This document shows positions 27,186 to 36,904 of a stretch of 64,000 nt of DNA, piece after piece (within the stretch, counting starts at the first letter, position 1; each line of letters begins with the position of its first letter). The stretch is taken from assembly GCA_014804785.1 (NCBI GenBank), contig JAAUZD010000015.1:88359-152358 (forward strand). Direction: 5' to 3'. Source of the stretch: Lachnospiraceae bacterium. Its GTDB lineage: Bacteria > Bacillota > Clostridia > Lachnospirales > Lachnospiraceae. The notes beneath the pieces were generated by a model. The model worked only from the letters and a program-made list of their open reading frames with translations, had not been told where the DNA came from and made no database searches. The position numbers and the translations under genes are program-made.

Positions 27186-27750
27186 TTAAGAAATGCAGCC
27201 TTCTTTCAGCATTTCCCTCTGGTTTTCCGCAAACTGCTTAATATAGGGTATCTCCCCCTCCTGCCGCTGATGTAATCTTACCTGCAATACCTCCAAGCCC
27301 CTGGGTAATCAGCTGTTTTAAGCCCCCGCACAGTATCCGGTGAGCACGGACAAATCATGAATATGTGGAATAAGTGACGGTGGAGTTTTCTTTTACCCAC
27401 CAGTCCTCCACCTTGACATAACTATTTACCACATCCTTATAGTCCAATATGGTAGATTTCATTGTGCGCATCTTTTCACGCTACTTGCGGTACAGGATAT
27501 ATGCCTTTGCAGCTTCCGCATAGCCGGTCTGTTCCAGCACCTTTTCCACGCTGTCTTGTATATCTTCCACATGAATGCAGTCCTCTTTCACTTTTCCCTG
27601 AAAATCAGCAGTCACACGAAGCGCCAGCAGGTCCACCATGTCATTATTGTACTGCATATCTGTAGCGTTAAATGCCTTCATAATCGCATCACTGATTTTG
27701 GTCAAAGTAAAATCAGCTACATCACCTTCTCTTTTGATTACCTGAAACAT
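27186..27750 (-). pseudogene. nrdD: Decayed anaerobic ribonucleoside-triphosphate reductase gene
   Basis: The first 89 codons encode the ATP-cone of NrdD, starting MFQVIKREGDVADF and ending AKAYILYRK. A TAG then sits where intact proteins have Gln. Translation past it gives REKMRTMKSTILDYKDVV and VKENSTVTYS, which matches NrdD. About 40 codons are then missing before IHDLSVLTGYCAG in another frame. A further shift leads to LKQLITQGLGGIAGKITSA, after which nearly the whole catalytic part, including the glycyl-radical region, is gone. The last open stretch ends at 27186 with KEGCIS. The promoter and ribosome site (GGAGGGG) remain. A functional copy presumably exists elsewhere in the genome. Confidence 0.88.
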
Positions 27751-27856
27751 CTACAGCCCCTCCAATTTACATATTCAGATGCTCTCTGTCGCTCCATACA
27801 GTCTGCATCAGCAGCGGTGTGGTTTACATAATTCCTCCCAGACACCGCTTATCAAA

Positions 27857-27885
27857 AGTGTATCATTCCCTAAAATAAAAGTCAA
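27857..27885 (-). promoter_or_regulatory. Promoter of the decayed nrdD
   Basis: On the minus strand TTGACT (27880-27885), a 17-base spacer and TACACT (27857-27862) form a strong sigma-A type promoter. It lies about 107 bases before the old start codon. Confidence 0.75.
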
Positions 27886-27891
27886 CAAAAA

Positions 27892-27939
27892 GCACAACAT
27901 ATTGTGTTGACGCAATACCGTCAGTATCATATGTTGTGC
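27892..27939. promoter_or_regulatory. Possible tandem NrdR boxes, or terminator of the TPR lipoprotein gene
   Basis: Two 16-base near-palindromes at 27892-27907 and 27924-27939 have centres exactly 32 bases apart and sit just upstream of the nrdD -35. The first, read on the minus strand, is ACACAATATGTTGTGC and matches the NrdR consensus ACACWATATATWGTGT at 14 of 16 positions; the second matches about 10. Alternatively, AGCACAACATAT and ATATGTTGTGCT (27891-27940) form a 12-bp stem with an inner TGACG/CGTCA stem and a following TTTTT. That would terminate the upstream lipoprotein gene. Both readings may hold. Confidence 0.5.
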
Positions 27940-28020
27940 TATGATTCCGTTCCTTTTCACTTTGTTTTCTCGGGCAGTACCTCACATATATCAACCAAAG
28001 GATCATGCTGCCGGGAAATT

Positions 28021-29079
28021 TTATCTTGTCTGTAAGAAAATATACTCCCTTTTTGCCTCTTCGTCATCCGGATAAGTTTTCAGATAGCTGTCCATCAGAA
28101 CTGATGCATTCTTGTACTCCTCAAGTCTTTCATAAGCAATGATTTCATTCATTTTAAGACTCTGCATCATGCCATTGTTTTCGATGTTCATAGCTGCCTG
28201 AAAATTACCAAGTGCACCTGCATAATCACCTGTCTGCATCTTGCATAGTCCAAGCTGGTTTAAAACCTGCGGATTCGGTCCTTCACTCTCCAGATAGGTA
28301 TTGTACACACTGATTGCATAGTTATTGTCTCCTAAAGTCTCATAGGTTTTTCCCAGGAAAAGAACTGCTTCATATCCGCTTTCATCCCGGGCTTTTTCCA
28401 GATAAGTCCTTGCATTCTCGTAATCCTCAAGATAATAGCATATACGTCCTTTTTCATAGTTGGTCATGTCTTTTGTGCCGGCATCCATTGCAGCCTGCAG
28501 ATATTCCTGCCCTGCCTCTTTGTAACCTTCTGCCGCCAGCACACAATATATATCAATCAGTCTGTCATAATCCTTTTTATTCAGCGCAATTGCCTTGTTA
28601 AAATCCTCCTTTGCAAGGTCGAGGCTTCCCTGCTCCGTATAAATAGCACCCCTTAAATAATAAGCATCCCTTTCACTGTCCTTCAGTCCTATGATTGCAC
28701 TGTATACATCAATTGCCCTGCCTAACTCACCCTGCTTGTAATAAGCTGTGGCAAGATAATAGTTGATATCATAGTCCATACCATTAATTCTGCCGTCACT
28801 GAGCGAAAGTGCCGTCTCAAATGCCTGTGCTGCTTCAGCGTACATCGTTTTACCCATGTATGCCATCCCTTCTCCTCTGTATAAAAGACGCTCATCCTCA
28901 CCGGCTTCCTTCGCCGCTTCAAAGCTGCCAAGAGCACCGTCATAATCCAGCGCCTCCACCGCTGTCATACCTGCGGTGATATTTTCATTCTTATTCCCTC
29001 TGCCGCAACCTGTGCATACTGCCATGAAGATCAGACCAAGAATTACTGTATATCCTCTTTTTTTCATGTTTATATCCAT
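28021..29079 (-). CDS. TPR-repeat lipoprotein
   Basis: This 352-residue protein has a signal peptide with a Cys lipobox (VCTGCG) followed by tandem tetratricopeptide repeats over most of its length. Examples are AQAFETALSLSDGRINGMDY, LAKEDFNKAIALNKKDYD, YAISVYNTYLESEGPNPQVL and YAGALGNFQAAMNIENNG. TPRs serve as protein-binding scaffolds, so it probably assembles or tethers partners on the outer membrane face. Start choice is uncertain: ATG at 29079 or the one at 29067, which directly precedes the signal peptide MKKRGYTVI. It follows the rRNA methyltransferase by 20 bases and may share its transcript. Confidence 0.85.
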   Translation of the reverse strand: MDINMKKRGYTVILGLIFMAVCTGCGRGNKNENITAGMTAVEALDYDGALGSFEAAKEAGEDERLLYRGEGMAYMGKTMYAEAAQAFETALSLSDGRINGMDYDINYYLATAYYKQGELGRAIDVYSAIIGLKDSERDAYYLRGAIYTEQGSLDLAKEDFNKAIALNKKDYDRLIDIYCVLAAEGYKEAGQEYLQAAMDAGTKDMTNYEKGRICYYLEDYENARTYLEKARDESGYEAVLFLGKTYETLGDNNYAISVYNTYLESEGPNPQVLNQLGLCKMQTGDYAGALGNFQAAMNIENNGMMQSLKMNEIIAYERLEEYKNASVLMDSYLKTYPDDEEAKREYIFLQTR

Positions 29080-29099
29080 GCCTTTCCCTTATTTTACTT

Positions 29100-30458
29100 T
29101 TATTTTCTAAGTCCTTTCGGGTAATGATTCTTCATGATGCCGCCGGCAAGCTTTCCCCATCCGAGACTGTAACCCTCTACCGTAATCAAATACCATCCCT
29201 TTTCTCCCTGTGCAGGAAACGTTTCACCTTTAAGATAGCGTACTGCCTCCTCAACGGATAAATCCAGTTTATATGACGCTTCCTCCGGTCTTAAAGAAAG
29301 CGCCAATGCATGAGAAGGTTCAAACCGCTTCTTCTTAAGTGTCCCCAGATGAAGACCAGGTCTTAACACCTTCAGCCCTTTCAGAGCCGGTGTATTTTCC
29401 GGTATCAGATACAGCTGATCGCCAAATCTCAAATACGTTCCATTTAGCGGAATGTTTAAATACTGACTGCTAAACGTCTCCCATTCCCCACATTCCTTTA
29501 AGAGAATTCCTTTTTCTTCCCCATACAGGCTTGGCGCGCCTTTCGGCGCATCCCCCTCTTTTTGGAAGCATGCCACAAAATGACCTTCTCCCTTAAGCTT
29601 ATGAGGCCAGAGCCGTATGGTTTTTTCTATTTCCCTTTGGTCTGTTTCTCCGTATAGAGCCATTCCCGGCGCCATCCCAGAAACTTTTTTTGCCTCCACC
29701 AGATGAAACTCCTGATGATTTTGCATGAAAGAACTGACTGTCCCTTCATCTTCCTCCAGCGAAAAAGTACAGGTAGAATAAACCATCCTGCCCCCGGGGC
29801 GAAGCATAATGGCAGCGCTTTCAAGGATATCGCTTTGTCTGTCCGCACACATTTTCACATTTTCCAGACTCCACTCCTTTACTGCGTCTTCCTTTTTTCG
29901 GAACATCCCCTCCCCTGAACAAGGTGCGTCCACTAAAATCCTGTCAAAATATGCCGGAAAATGCTCCGCCAGAAAATCCGGCTTGTGACTCACCACAAGT
30001 GCATTCCTGATTCCCATCCGCTCTATATTCTCTGAGAGTATCTTTGCTCTTTGGGGATGTATCTCATTGCAGACTAAAAGCCCCTTACCACACATATCCG
30101 CCGCAATCTGTGTGCTTTTCCCTCCGGGTGCTGCACATAAATCCAAAATTCTTTCTCCCGGCTCTGCTCCCAGATATGCCGCCGGCGCCATGGCACTTGC
30201 CTCCTGAATGTAATAAACACCAGCCTCGTGAAAGGGATGTTTCCCCGGTCTTTCTTCTTCCCCGCAATAACAGCCGCCGGCTGCCCAGGTCACCGGTTCT
30301 TCCAAAAATCCTGCTTTTGTGCGCAATTCCTCTTCTGTTCCTTTTAGCAGGTTGACACGCAGGGAATGATATTGCGGCATTTGATAGCTCTCGAGGAATT
30401 CCTGGTATTCCTCCCCCAACATCCTTTCCATTCTGCTCAAAAATAACTCCGGTAACAT
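29100..30458 (-). CDS. RsmF/NOL1-NOP2-Sun family rRNA cytosine-C5 methyltransferase
   Basis: This 452-residue SAM-dependent enzyme has the motif DLCAAPGGKSTQIA (SAM binding), VDAPCSGEGMFRK (Pro-Cys catalytic site) and YSTCTFSLEEDE with the second, nucleophilic Cys. A C-terminal domain similar to the RsmF PUA-like extension follows (EKGWYLITVEGYSLGWGKL, 19 shown). Together these match the RsmF group that methylates 16S rRNA C1407. GAGG lies seven bases before the ATG, within the gap after the kinase gene, which ends only 11 bases upstream. Confidence 0.92.
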   Translation of the reverse strand: MLPELFLSRMERMLGEEYQEFLESYQMPQYHSLRVNLLKGTEEELRTKAGFLEEPVTWAAGGCYCGEEERPGKHPFHEAGVYYIQEASAMAPAAYLGAEPGERILDLCAAPGGKSTQIAADMCGKGLLVCNEIHPQRAKILSENIERMGIRNALVVSHKPDFLAEHFPAYFDRILVDAPCSGEGMFRKKEDAVKEWSLENVKMCADRQSDILESAAIMLRPGGRMVYSTCTFSLEEDEGTVSSFMQNHQEFHLVEAKKVSGMAPGMALYGETDQREIEKTIRLWPHKLKGEGHFVACFQKEGDAPKGAPSLYGEEKGILLKECGEWETFSSQYLNIPLNGTYLRFGDQLYLIPENTPALKGLKVLRPGLHLGTLKKKRFEPSHALALSLRPEEASYKLDLSVEEAVRYLKGETFPAQGEKGWYLITVEGYSLGWGKLAGGIMKNHYPKGLRK

Positions 30459-30469
30459 TCTATTTCCTC

Positions 30470-33262
30470 TTAGTCTTCATCAGACAATATTTCATACAAA
30501 GTTTCAAACAACTTTTCAACGTCTATAGGTTTGGCTATGTGACCATTCATCCCACATTTTAATGCTTCCTGCTTATCCTCTTCAAAAGCATTTGCAGACA
30601 TGGCCAAAATCGGTATGGAAGCCAAAGCTTTATTATCCAGTTTTCGGATTGCTCTCGTCGCCTCATATCCATTCATCACGGGCATCTGCACGTCCATAAG
30701 CACCAGCTGGTAATACCCTGGCTCAGATTTTTCTACCATGTCTACGGCAATCTGACCATTCTTGGCAACTTCCGTGGAAAATCCGGCATCCCCCAGAATC
30801 GTTACCGCAATTTCCTGATTCAGTTCCACATCCTCTGCCAGCAAAATGCGCCCGGTACGAAGCTTTCCTGTATTTTTATCAAAATGCTTTCCTATTGCCT
30901 TAGCCCCGTTTACGGCATTATGGAAAATTCCTGACTTCTTCTGTTCCTTTTTCCCGGACTGCAGACGGAATGTAAAAGAAACAGTAAACTCCGTTCCCAC
31001 TCCCTGCCTGCTCTTCACAGCAATGGTTCCGTTCATCATATCCACGATATTCTTGGTAATTGCCATTCCCAGACCAGTTCCCTGTATTCCACTGATTGTA
31101 GAATTTTCTTCTCTCTCAAAGGGATCAAAAACATGTGCCACAAATTCCTCGCTCATACCGATGCCTGTATCCCGGACGATGAATTCATAATTTGCATACC
31201 CTAAAGGAGCGCCCGGCTTCTGTATGATTTTGATTTCAACGCTGCCTCCATCTTCTGTATATTTTACGGCATTGCTCGCCAGATTCAAAAGAACCTGATT
31301 AAGCCGCAGCACATCACAATAAATCTCATCATCCTTAAGTTCTGTTGTATCAACATGAAGTTTAAGATTCTTGGTATTTATATCCGGTTGTAAAATATTG
31401 CAAAGTCCCTGAAGAATATCCGGCAGACTGCAGGGTTTTTCCTCCAGATGTACCTTACCGCTTTCAATACGGCTCATGTCCAGAACATCATTGATCAGGT
31501 TCAGCAAATGATTGCCCGATGCCATAATCTTCTCCAGATACTCCGCCACCTGTTCCTGACGGTCAATATGCGAAATTGCCAGAGTTGTAAAGCCAATAAT
31601 TGCATTCATCGGGGTACGGATATCGTGTGACATATTCGAAAGAAATTCACTTTTTGCCTTGTTTGCCTTATTTGCCTGTAAAAGTGCATCCTCCAGCAGC
31701 CTTTTCTTTTCCATTTCATCGCGGATTTCTTCATCCACGCTGTGAAATCCCAGTACCATGCCGTAATGGTCACTCCATTCTCCCGTACGCACAGCTTTCA
31801 TTTGATAATACTTATATTCACCATTCTTTAGCACGCGATAATTCACATAATACAGTTTCTTTTCCGTCAGTTCTTCTTTAAATCTTTCTATGGAGGAAGC
31901 CTGCCTTAGCATTTCTCTGTCCTCCTCATGTACGCACTCCCGTATGTAAGTCTCCATGCTTTCTTCTAAAGAAAATTCTCCGCTTTCTTTAGAAGAAAAC
32001 ATATATCCATCGCCGCCATCATGTCTGAGCGTAATTCCCATCCCCGAATTAAGGTCAATGAAGCAGACCACCTTATAGTCAATACTAAGCGCCTGAACTA
32101 ATTCCGTATGATGCTGTTCATTCTCCCTTTCCCGCATCTTCTGGGCGGTACAATCCAAAAGAAAACGCCGGTAATAGAACTGCCCATTCTCATTAATGAG
32201 CTTAATATTGCCCATAATGTGCAGAATCTTCCCGTTTTTATGCTGTACGCGGTACTCTACATTAGTGCTGTCCCCTTCCTCTTTCAGTCCTTCAATACTT
32301 TTTTGAAGCTTTTCTTTATCTTCTTCCACAACAGATGCGGCAACCGTAGCAAATCCATTTTTTTTCAACTCGCTCTTGGAATCGTATCCCAAAATCTTAA
32401 GGGCCGCATCGTTTATACTAAGGACACGCTTCCCATCCATCGTATGACAGATTACGCCGCAATCAAGAGAGGTGAAAAGAGTCTCCAACATATGGTTCTT
32501 GCTCATGATTTCCTGCTCATAAGCGCGCTCCTGGGTCACATCAATGGCCAGCCCCGCCGTTCCCATTACGCTTCCGTCCAGATCGAACAACGGAGATTTA
32601 TATGTGGTAAGTATTCTCTTTCCCTCTCCTGTTTCAATGATTTCTCCGAACATACAGGTTTGTTTCTTCGTCATAACCTCAAGCTCAGACTTAATGCAGG
32701 CAGGATCATCATCTTCGACATCCCAGATATATGCATGACCGCGCCCTTCCACCTGTTCCTTTGTTTTGTTCACCGTTGCACAGAAGCTGTCATTCACCTT
32801 CTCATGTATACCTGTTTTATCTTTATACCAGATCAAATTCGGAGTATGATTAATCGTCACCTCAAGGAATTGACTGGTCTGCCATAAATCCTTGCGCATC
32901 TTACAGGTCTGCTGCCACCGCAGAAAACGGAATCGTATTTCTTCATCAGACATAGGCAGCGTCCAGATATCTTCCACTTCCGATAAATGATCCGTCAAAA
33001 GCATCATCTGCTCTTTGTCCGCAAGCAAAATGAGTTCATTCTCCCTGCTCTTACATGATGTAAGCATCCGCAAGGTTTCCTCAATATCCATGTCCCGTAA
33101 ACAGACAAGAATCACATCCGCCTTTTCTGTCAGTGCTTCTTCCGGGATATCGCTTTGCATAAATTCATGCGTAAACTGCTCAAGCGGAAGTACCTCTTTT
33201 ATAATTTCAAACGTCCTGCACTGACGACCTATTAGATAAAATTGAATCCGGCAATGATACAT
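30470..33262 (-). CDS. Soluble hybrid sensor histidine kinase/response regulator with PAS domains
   Basis: This 930-residue protein has no membrane segment. The N-terminal 110 residues look like a degenerate receiver. PAS-type domains follow at about 130-245 (ending VMGTAGLAIDVTQE), 255-375 and 385-510. The HisKA domain has His546 in SNMSHDIRTPMNAIIGF. The ATPase has N-box NQVLLNLASNAVKYT, DTGIGMS and GTGLGMAI. A complete receiver at the end has Asp857 in LMDVQMPVMNGYEA. It lies 20 bases after the larger membrane hybrid kinase, with GGAGGAG before its ATG, so the two form an operon. The signal is unknown. Confidence 0.93.
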   Translation of the reverse strand: MYHCRIQFYLIGRQCRTFEIIKEVLPLEQFTHEFMQSDIPEEALTEKADVILVCLRDMDIEETLRMLTSCKSRENELILLADKEQMMLLTDHLSEVEDIWTLPMSDEEIRFRFLRWQQTCKMRKDLWQTSQFLEVTINHTPNLIWYKDKTGIHEKVNDSFCATVNKTKEQVEGRGHAYIWDVEDDDPACIKSELEVMTKKQTCMFGEIIETGEGKRILTTYKSPLFDLDGSVMGTAGLAIDVTQERAYEQEIMSKNHMLETLFTSLDCGVICHTMDGKRVLSINDAALKILGYDSKSELKKNGFATVAASVVEEDKEKLQKSIEGLKEEGDSTNVEYRVQHKNGKILHIMGNIKLINENGQFYYRRFLLDCTAQKMRERENEQHHTELVQALSIDYKVVCFIDLNSGMGITLRHDGGDGYMFSSKESGEFSLEESMETYIRECVHEEDREMLRQASSIERFKEELTEKKLYYVNYRVLKNGEYKYYQMKAVRTGEWSDHYGMVLGFHSVDEEIRDEMEKKRLLEDALLQANKANKAKSEFLSNMSHDIRTPMNAIIGFTTLAISHIDRQEQVAEYLEKIMASGNHLLNLINDVLDMSRIESGKVHLEEKPCSLPDILQGLCNILQPDINTKNLKLHVDTTELKDDEIYCDVLRLNQVLLNLASNAVKYTEDGGSVEIKIIQKPGAPLGYANYEFIVRDTGIGMSEEFVAHVFDPFEREENSTISGIQGTGLGMAITKNIVDMMNGTIAVKSRQGVGTEFTVSFTFRLQSGKKEQKKSGIFHNAVNGAKAIGKHFDKNTGKLRTGRILLAEDVELNQEIAVTILGDAGFSTEVAKNGQIAVDMVEKSEPGYYQLVLMDVQMPVMNGYEATRAIRKLDNKALASIPILAMSANAFEEDKQEALKCGMNGHIAKPIDVEKLFETLYEILSDED

Positions 33263-33282
33263 ATTATTTCTCCTCCCAAAAC

Positions 33283-36200
33283 TTACTTAAGGAACTGACT
33301 AAGCACCCCAATAAAAATATCCATATCAATCGGTTTTGACATATGGGCATTCATTCCGTTCTTTAATGCCGCCTCCTTATCCTCCTCCAGCGCATTAGCT
33401 GTCATGGCGATAATCGGCAGCGTCTTTACATCCTGTCTCGGCAATGCCCTGATTGTCCTTGTGGCTTCATAGCCATCCATAATCGGCATCTGCACATCCA
33501 TCAAAACAGCATCGTAATAATATTCATCAGATGCTTTCACCATTGCCACCGCATCTGTTCCGTCCGGTGCTGTTTCCACAACAAAGCCTGTTTCTGTCAA
33601 TATGACTTCTGCAATTTCACGGTTCAGTTCAATATCTTCTACCAGCAGGATGCGCTTGCCGCCAAAATCGGCAAGCGTCCATTCTGCAGCTTCCTCTTCT
33701 TTATCAATCAGGTTATTTGCTGCAAGCAGTGCAGATTTTAAATCCGACATAAAAAGCGGCTTTGCACAAAAAGCAGTAATGCCTGCTGCTTTTGCCTCTT
33801 CCTCTATATCCGTCCAGTCATATGCGGTTAAAATAATGATAGGCGCATCATCTCCGACCACACTGCGGATTCTCTTTGCTGTTTCCACTCCGCTTAGTTC
33901 AGGCATCTGCCAGTCGATAATATAAGTATGGTAGGAATCTCCTTCCTCGTAGGCAATCTGTGCGCGGTATGCTGCTTCCCTGCCAGAGGTCGTCCATTCG
34001 GCGCGCAGGCCAATCTGCTTTAGCATTTTGCTTACACTGTCGCAGACATGGAAATCATCATCCACTACCAGCGCCCTTAAACCTTCCAGTTCCTTGATCT
34101 GTTCCGCATTTTTTTCTACATCCTGCAGTTTCAGGCTGAGTTCTACCGTAAATACACTTCCTTTGCCAACTTCGCTCTCAACACTGATCGTACCGTTCAT
34201 CATATCAACAATATTTTTCGTAATTGCCATCCCCAGCCCTGTTCCCTGAATACCGCTCTGGGTCGTGGTAATCTCCCGCTCAAAAGGCTCGAATATATGC
34301 TCTGTGAACTCCGATGACATGCCGATACCGTTATCCTTAACGATGAAAATGTAATCACCATAGCCATGGCGGAAGGTGGTCTTCTGCATAATGCGGAAGG
34401 TAATCGTTCCTCCTGCCGGAGTATATTTAACAGCATTGCCCAGAAGGTTAATGAATACCTGATTCATTTTAAGGGCATCTGCTATCACATCCTCATTGGC
34501 AATATCAAACGTGTCAATAAACAATTCAAGCTGCTTTGCCTTCACCTGGGGCTGAATGATATTGACCAGATTGTGCATCATCTCGGAAATATTGCACTCC
34601 TGCTCCTTAATCTGCACTTTTCCGCTCTCGATCCTGCTCATGTCCAGAATATCATTAATCAGACTTAATAGATGATTACTGGAAGAAAGGACCTTCTGCA
34701 GGCAGTCGTTTACCTGATCTTTATTGTCGATATGACTGACTGCAATCGTCGCAAATCCTATGATTGCATTCATAGGCGTGCGGATATCATGCGACATATT
34801 GGAAAGGAATGTGGTTTTTGCCTTGTTGGCATGCTGCGCCTGCATCAGCGCATCCTGTAATGCCTGTGTCTGTTCTCTCTGCCTCCTGACCTGCTCCGTA
34901 ATCTCCTTCGTCACTACCATGACTATAATATCATTTGTATCATAGTCCCTGGTCATAATAAACGACTGACGTACACACATATGTTCTTCAGGAGAAACCC
35001 GCGCCCAATAATCCACATCTACTTGCGCTTCACCCTGTTCAAAACATTCCTTCAAATACTCTATATTCAGCGTCTTACAATACTCTTCCATGGATTCTTC
35101 TAAAACAAAGGATTTCCACTTTTCAAAACATTCCGAAGCCTTGCATGGAGCTTTCAGCCCCGATTTTTCAAGCAGGGAAATCTCTTTTCCGTTTATTACA
35201 CGTATAATATCATGTTCAATCAAATCCTGTGTCAGATTGAACTCAAACGTACAAAATGCATTAGCAGTGATTGCGATCCGATACTGCCTTTCCTTGCGGT
35301 CTGCCAGCGCTATTTCCGCCTGAACACACAATTCCTTTTCCTTGATTTCTGTAATATTCTGGCGCGTAAATAATACCTTGCTTGCTCTTCCATCCTTTCT
35401 TTCAAGGCAGATTACATTGATATGTTCCCACTCTGCCTGATGTTTACACAACGCATGACATTCAAAACGCACATCATTATGCTCTTTCAGCGCCTCGATA
35501 ATTGCATCCTTACTGATTAAACCGGCAAGTTCCTGACGGTCACTTTCTTCTAATACAAGAGAGCATAAATATAGGGACAATTCCTCGTATCTGCCCTGGG
35601 GGGCAAGGGCGTCATCCTCTGATCTCGTCCCTGCCAGATACTGATAGGTATCTGCTTCAAAATCAACCAAAACAAAACGCGGAAACAGTGTCTCCACACC
35701 GGCAATGATATAGCCCATCTCCCGGTTTTCCTGTTCCAGCCGCTTCTTCTCTCTTCCAGCCCGGATAATCAGCGCGATAATATAAATAACGAACAATCCG
35801 ATCATCATGGATTCCAGACGGATTCCCACGAGATTTTCAGCTTTGATCATGCTCTGCGTTACATTCTTCGGGAAGGTCTGTACAAGGACATAATCATTCT
35901 CCGGAAGATACATGACACAGATATTATCCGTTGTACTGTTGGAATCGCAGACAAACGCGCCTTCTTCGCCGCTTGTAAAAACTTCCCTTGCATCCTGCGC
36001 AGTACCTGCGTCAATCACACCAGATTCTGTCAGTATATCAAGTAAATCTCCCTTATAGCATTGTTCTCCAGAGCTTGCGATCACCTCTCCATCCGGCATA
36101 CACAGATACACTTCCGCTGGCTCTCCAAAGTAGGTTGTGGAAAGCATATCCTTAAGATATTCCTCTGCAAGGTACGTACCTCTAAGCACCCCTATGATTT

Positions 36201-36675
36201 CACCTTCAAATCGCACAGGCGCATAAAAACTGATCATTGTTTCGTCAAAAAAAACAGAGTCGTATACAACCGTTATCCCATCTTCTCCCTTTATTCCGTT
36301 AACATAATATTCTTGCGTATCCGCTGAGGAAGACCGTCCATCAGAGGTATAATATGTGCCATCCATATCCGTGAACAGACACGCATCAAACTGAGAGCGT
36401 TCTTCAACTTCCCTCAGCATCTGCACGGTAACAGTCGGTTCCGTAAGGCTTTCTCCCAGGAAAAAGGTATATGTATTAATCATATTAAGTGCATTGATCA
36501 GTTCCTCGTCTATGTGTACCGCCATCAGCCGCGCTGAATCTGATGCATAATTTTTGTTCCGTTCCTCAATACGTTGTCTATTTTGTGTCGTATACCACTG
36601 AAATAAGATGATAATGGCTATTAACATGCAAAAAACATACAAAACTTCCTGCATTGATTTCTTCGCTGCCTTCAT
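33283..36675 (-). CDS. Membrane hybrid sensor histidine kinase with two receiver domains
   Basis: This protein of about 1130 residues has two membrane helices (about 10-28 and 288-306) enclosing an extracellular Cache-type sensor (FDACLFTDMDGTYYTSDGR and YAPVRFEGEIIGVLRGTYL). PAS-like segments follow, then HisKA with His630 in SNMSHDIRTPMNAIIGF. The ATPase domain has KDNGIGMS and GTGLGMAI. Receiver 1 has Asp922 in IIDWQMPELSG and receiver 2 has Asp1061 in LMDVQMPIMDGY. The start is the ATG at 36675; a TTG just before it is also possible, both after GGGAGG. A strong promoter lies upstream. Both receivers keep the acidic pocket (VVDDD and VEDIE). Confidence 0.94.
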   Translation of the reverse strand: MKAAKKSMQEVLYVFCMLIAIIILFQWYTTQNRQRIEERNKNYASDSARLMAVHIDEELINALNMINTYTFFLGESLTEPTVTVQMLREVEERSQFDACLFTDMDGTYYTSDGRSSSADTQEYYVNGIKGEDGITVVYDSVFFDETMISFYAPVRFEGEIIGVLRGTYLAEEYLKDMLSTTYFGEPAEVYLCMPDGEVIASSGEQCYKGDLLDILTESGVIDAGTAQDAREVFTSGEEGAFVCDSNSTTDNICVMYLPENDYVLVQTFPKNVTQSMIKAENLVGIRLESMMIGLFVIYIIALIIRAGREKKRLEQENREMGYIIAGVETLFPRFVLVDFEADTYQYLAGTRSEDDALAPQGRYEELSLYLCSLVLEESDRQELAGLISKDAIIEALKEHNDVRFECHALCKHQAEWEHINVICLERKDGRASKVLFTRQNITEIKEKELCVQAEIALADRKERQYRIAITANAFCTFEFNLTQDLIEHDIIRVINGKEISLLEKSGLKAPCKASECFEKWKSFVLEESMEEYCKTLNIEYLKECFEQGEAQVDVDYWARVSPEEHMCVRQSFIMTRDYDTNDIIVMVVTKEITEQVRRQREQTQALQDALMQAQHANKAKTTFLSNMSHDIRTPMNAIIGFATIAVSHIDNKDQVNDCLQKVLSSSNHLLSLINDILDMSRIESGKVQIKEQECNISEMMHNLVNIIQPQVKAKQLELFIDTFDIANEDVIADALKMNQVFINLLGNAVKYTPAGGTITFRIMQKTTFRHGYGDYIFIVKDNGIGMSSEFTEHIFEPFEREITTTQSGIQGTGLGMAITKNIVDMMNGTISVESEVGKGSVFTVELSLKLQDVEKNAEQIKELEGLRALVVDDDFHVCDSVSKMLKQIGLRAEWTTSGREAAYRAQIAYEEGDSYHTYIIDWQMPELSGVETAKRIRSVVGDDAPIIILTAYDWTDIEEEAKAAGITAFCAKPLFMSDLKSALLAANNLIDKEEEAAEWTLADFGGKRILLVEDIELNREIAEVILTETGFVVETAPDGTDAVAMVKASDEYYYDAVLMDVQMPIMDGYEATRTIRALPRQDVKTLPIIAMTANALEEDKEAALKNGMNAHMSKPIDMDIFIGVLSQFLK

Positions 36676-36741
36676 CAAATACTTCCTCCCAATCTTTGAT
36701 TTCCCATTTTCGCATTAGAGCAGTCTTTTCACTTATGCACT

Positions 36742-36770
36742 ATTTTAACATGGATGGATAGCACAGTCAA
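36742..36770 (-). promoter_or_regulatory. Promoter of the sensor-kinase operon
   Basis: On the minus strand TTGACT (36765-36770), a 17-base spacer and TAAAAT (36742-36747) lie about 67 bases before the kinase start, downstream of the cls terminator. Confidence 0.8.
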
Positions 36771-36796
36771 CGCAGTCTCCGCCCCTTATAAGATTC

Positions 36797-36829
36797 AAAA
36801 AAGGCACGACAGACCATTTCTGCCGCACC
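36797..36829 (-). terminator. Terminator after cardiolipin synthase
   Basis: On the minus strand GGTGCGGCAGA pairs fully (with three G-U pairs) with TCTGTCGTGCC across a 5-base loop and is followed by six T. The same stem does not pair well on the plus strand, which gives it direction. Confidence 0.85.
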
Positions 36830-36904
36830 TTTTTCCATAATAAACTCTTATTTTATCATCCCTAATTTCAAGTGTATCTATGTGAAATATCGTACCACAC
36901 CTCT

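Noticed and set aside
32108-32887. 259-codon plus-strand open frame
   Set aside because: It lies antisense inside the soluble hybrid kinase, whose domains are intact. Its composition is typical of a shadow frame.
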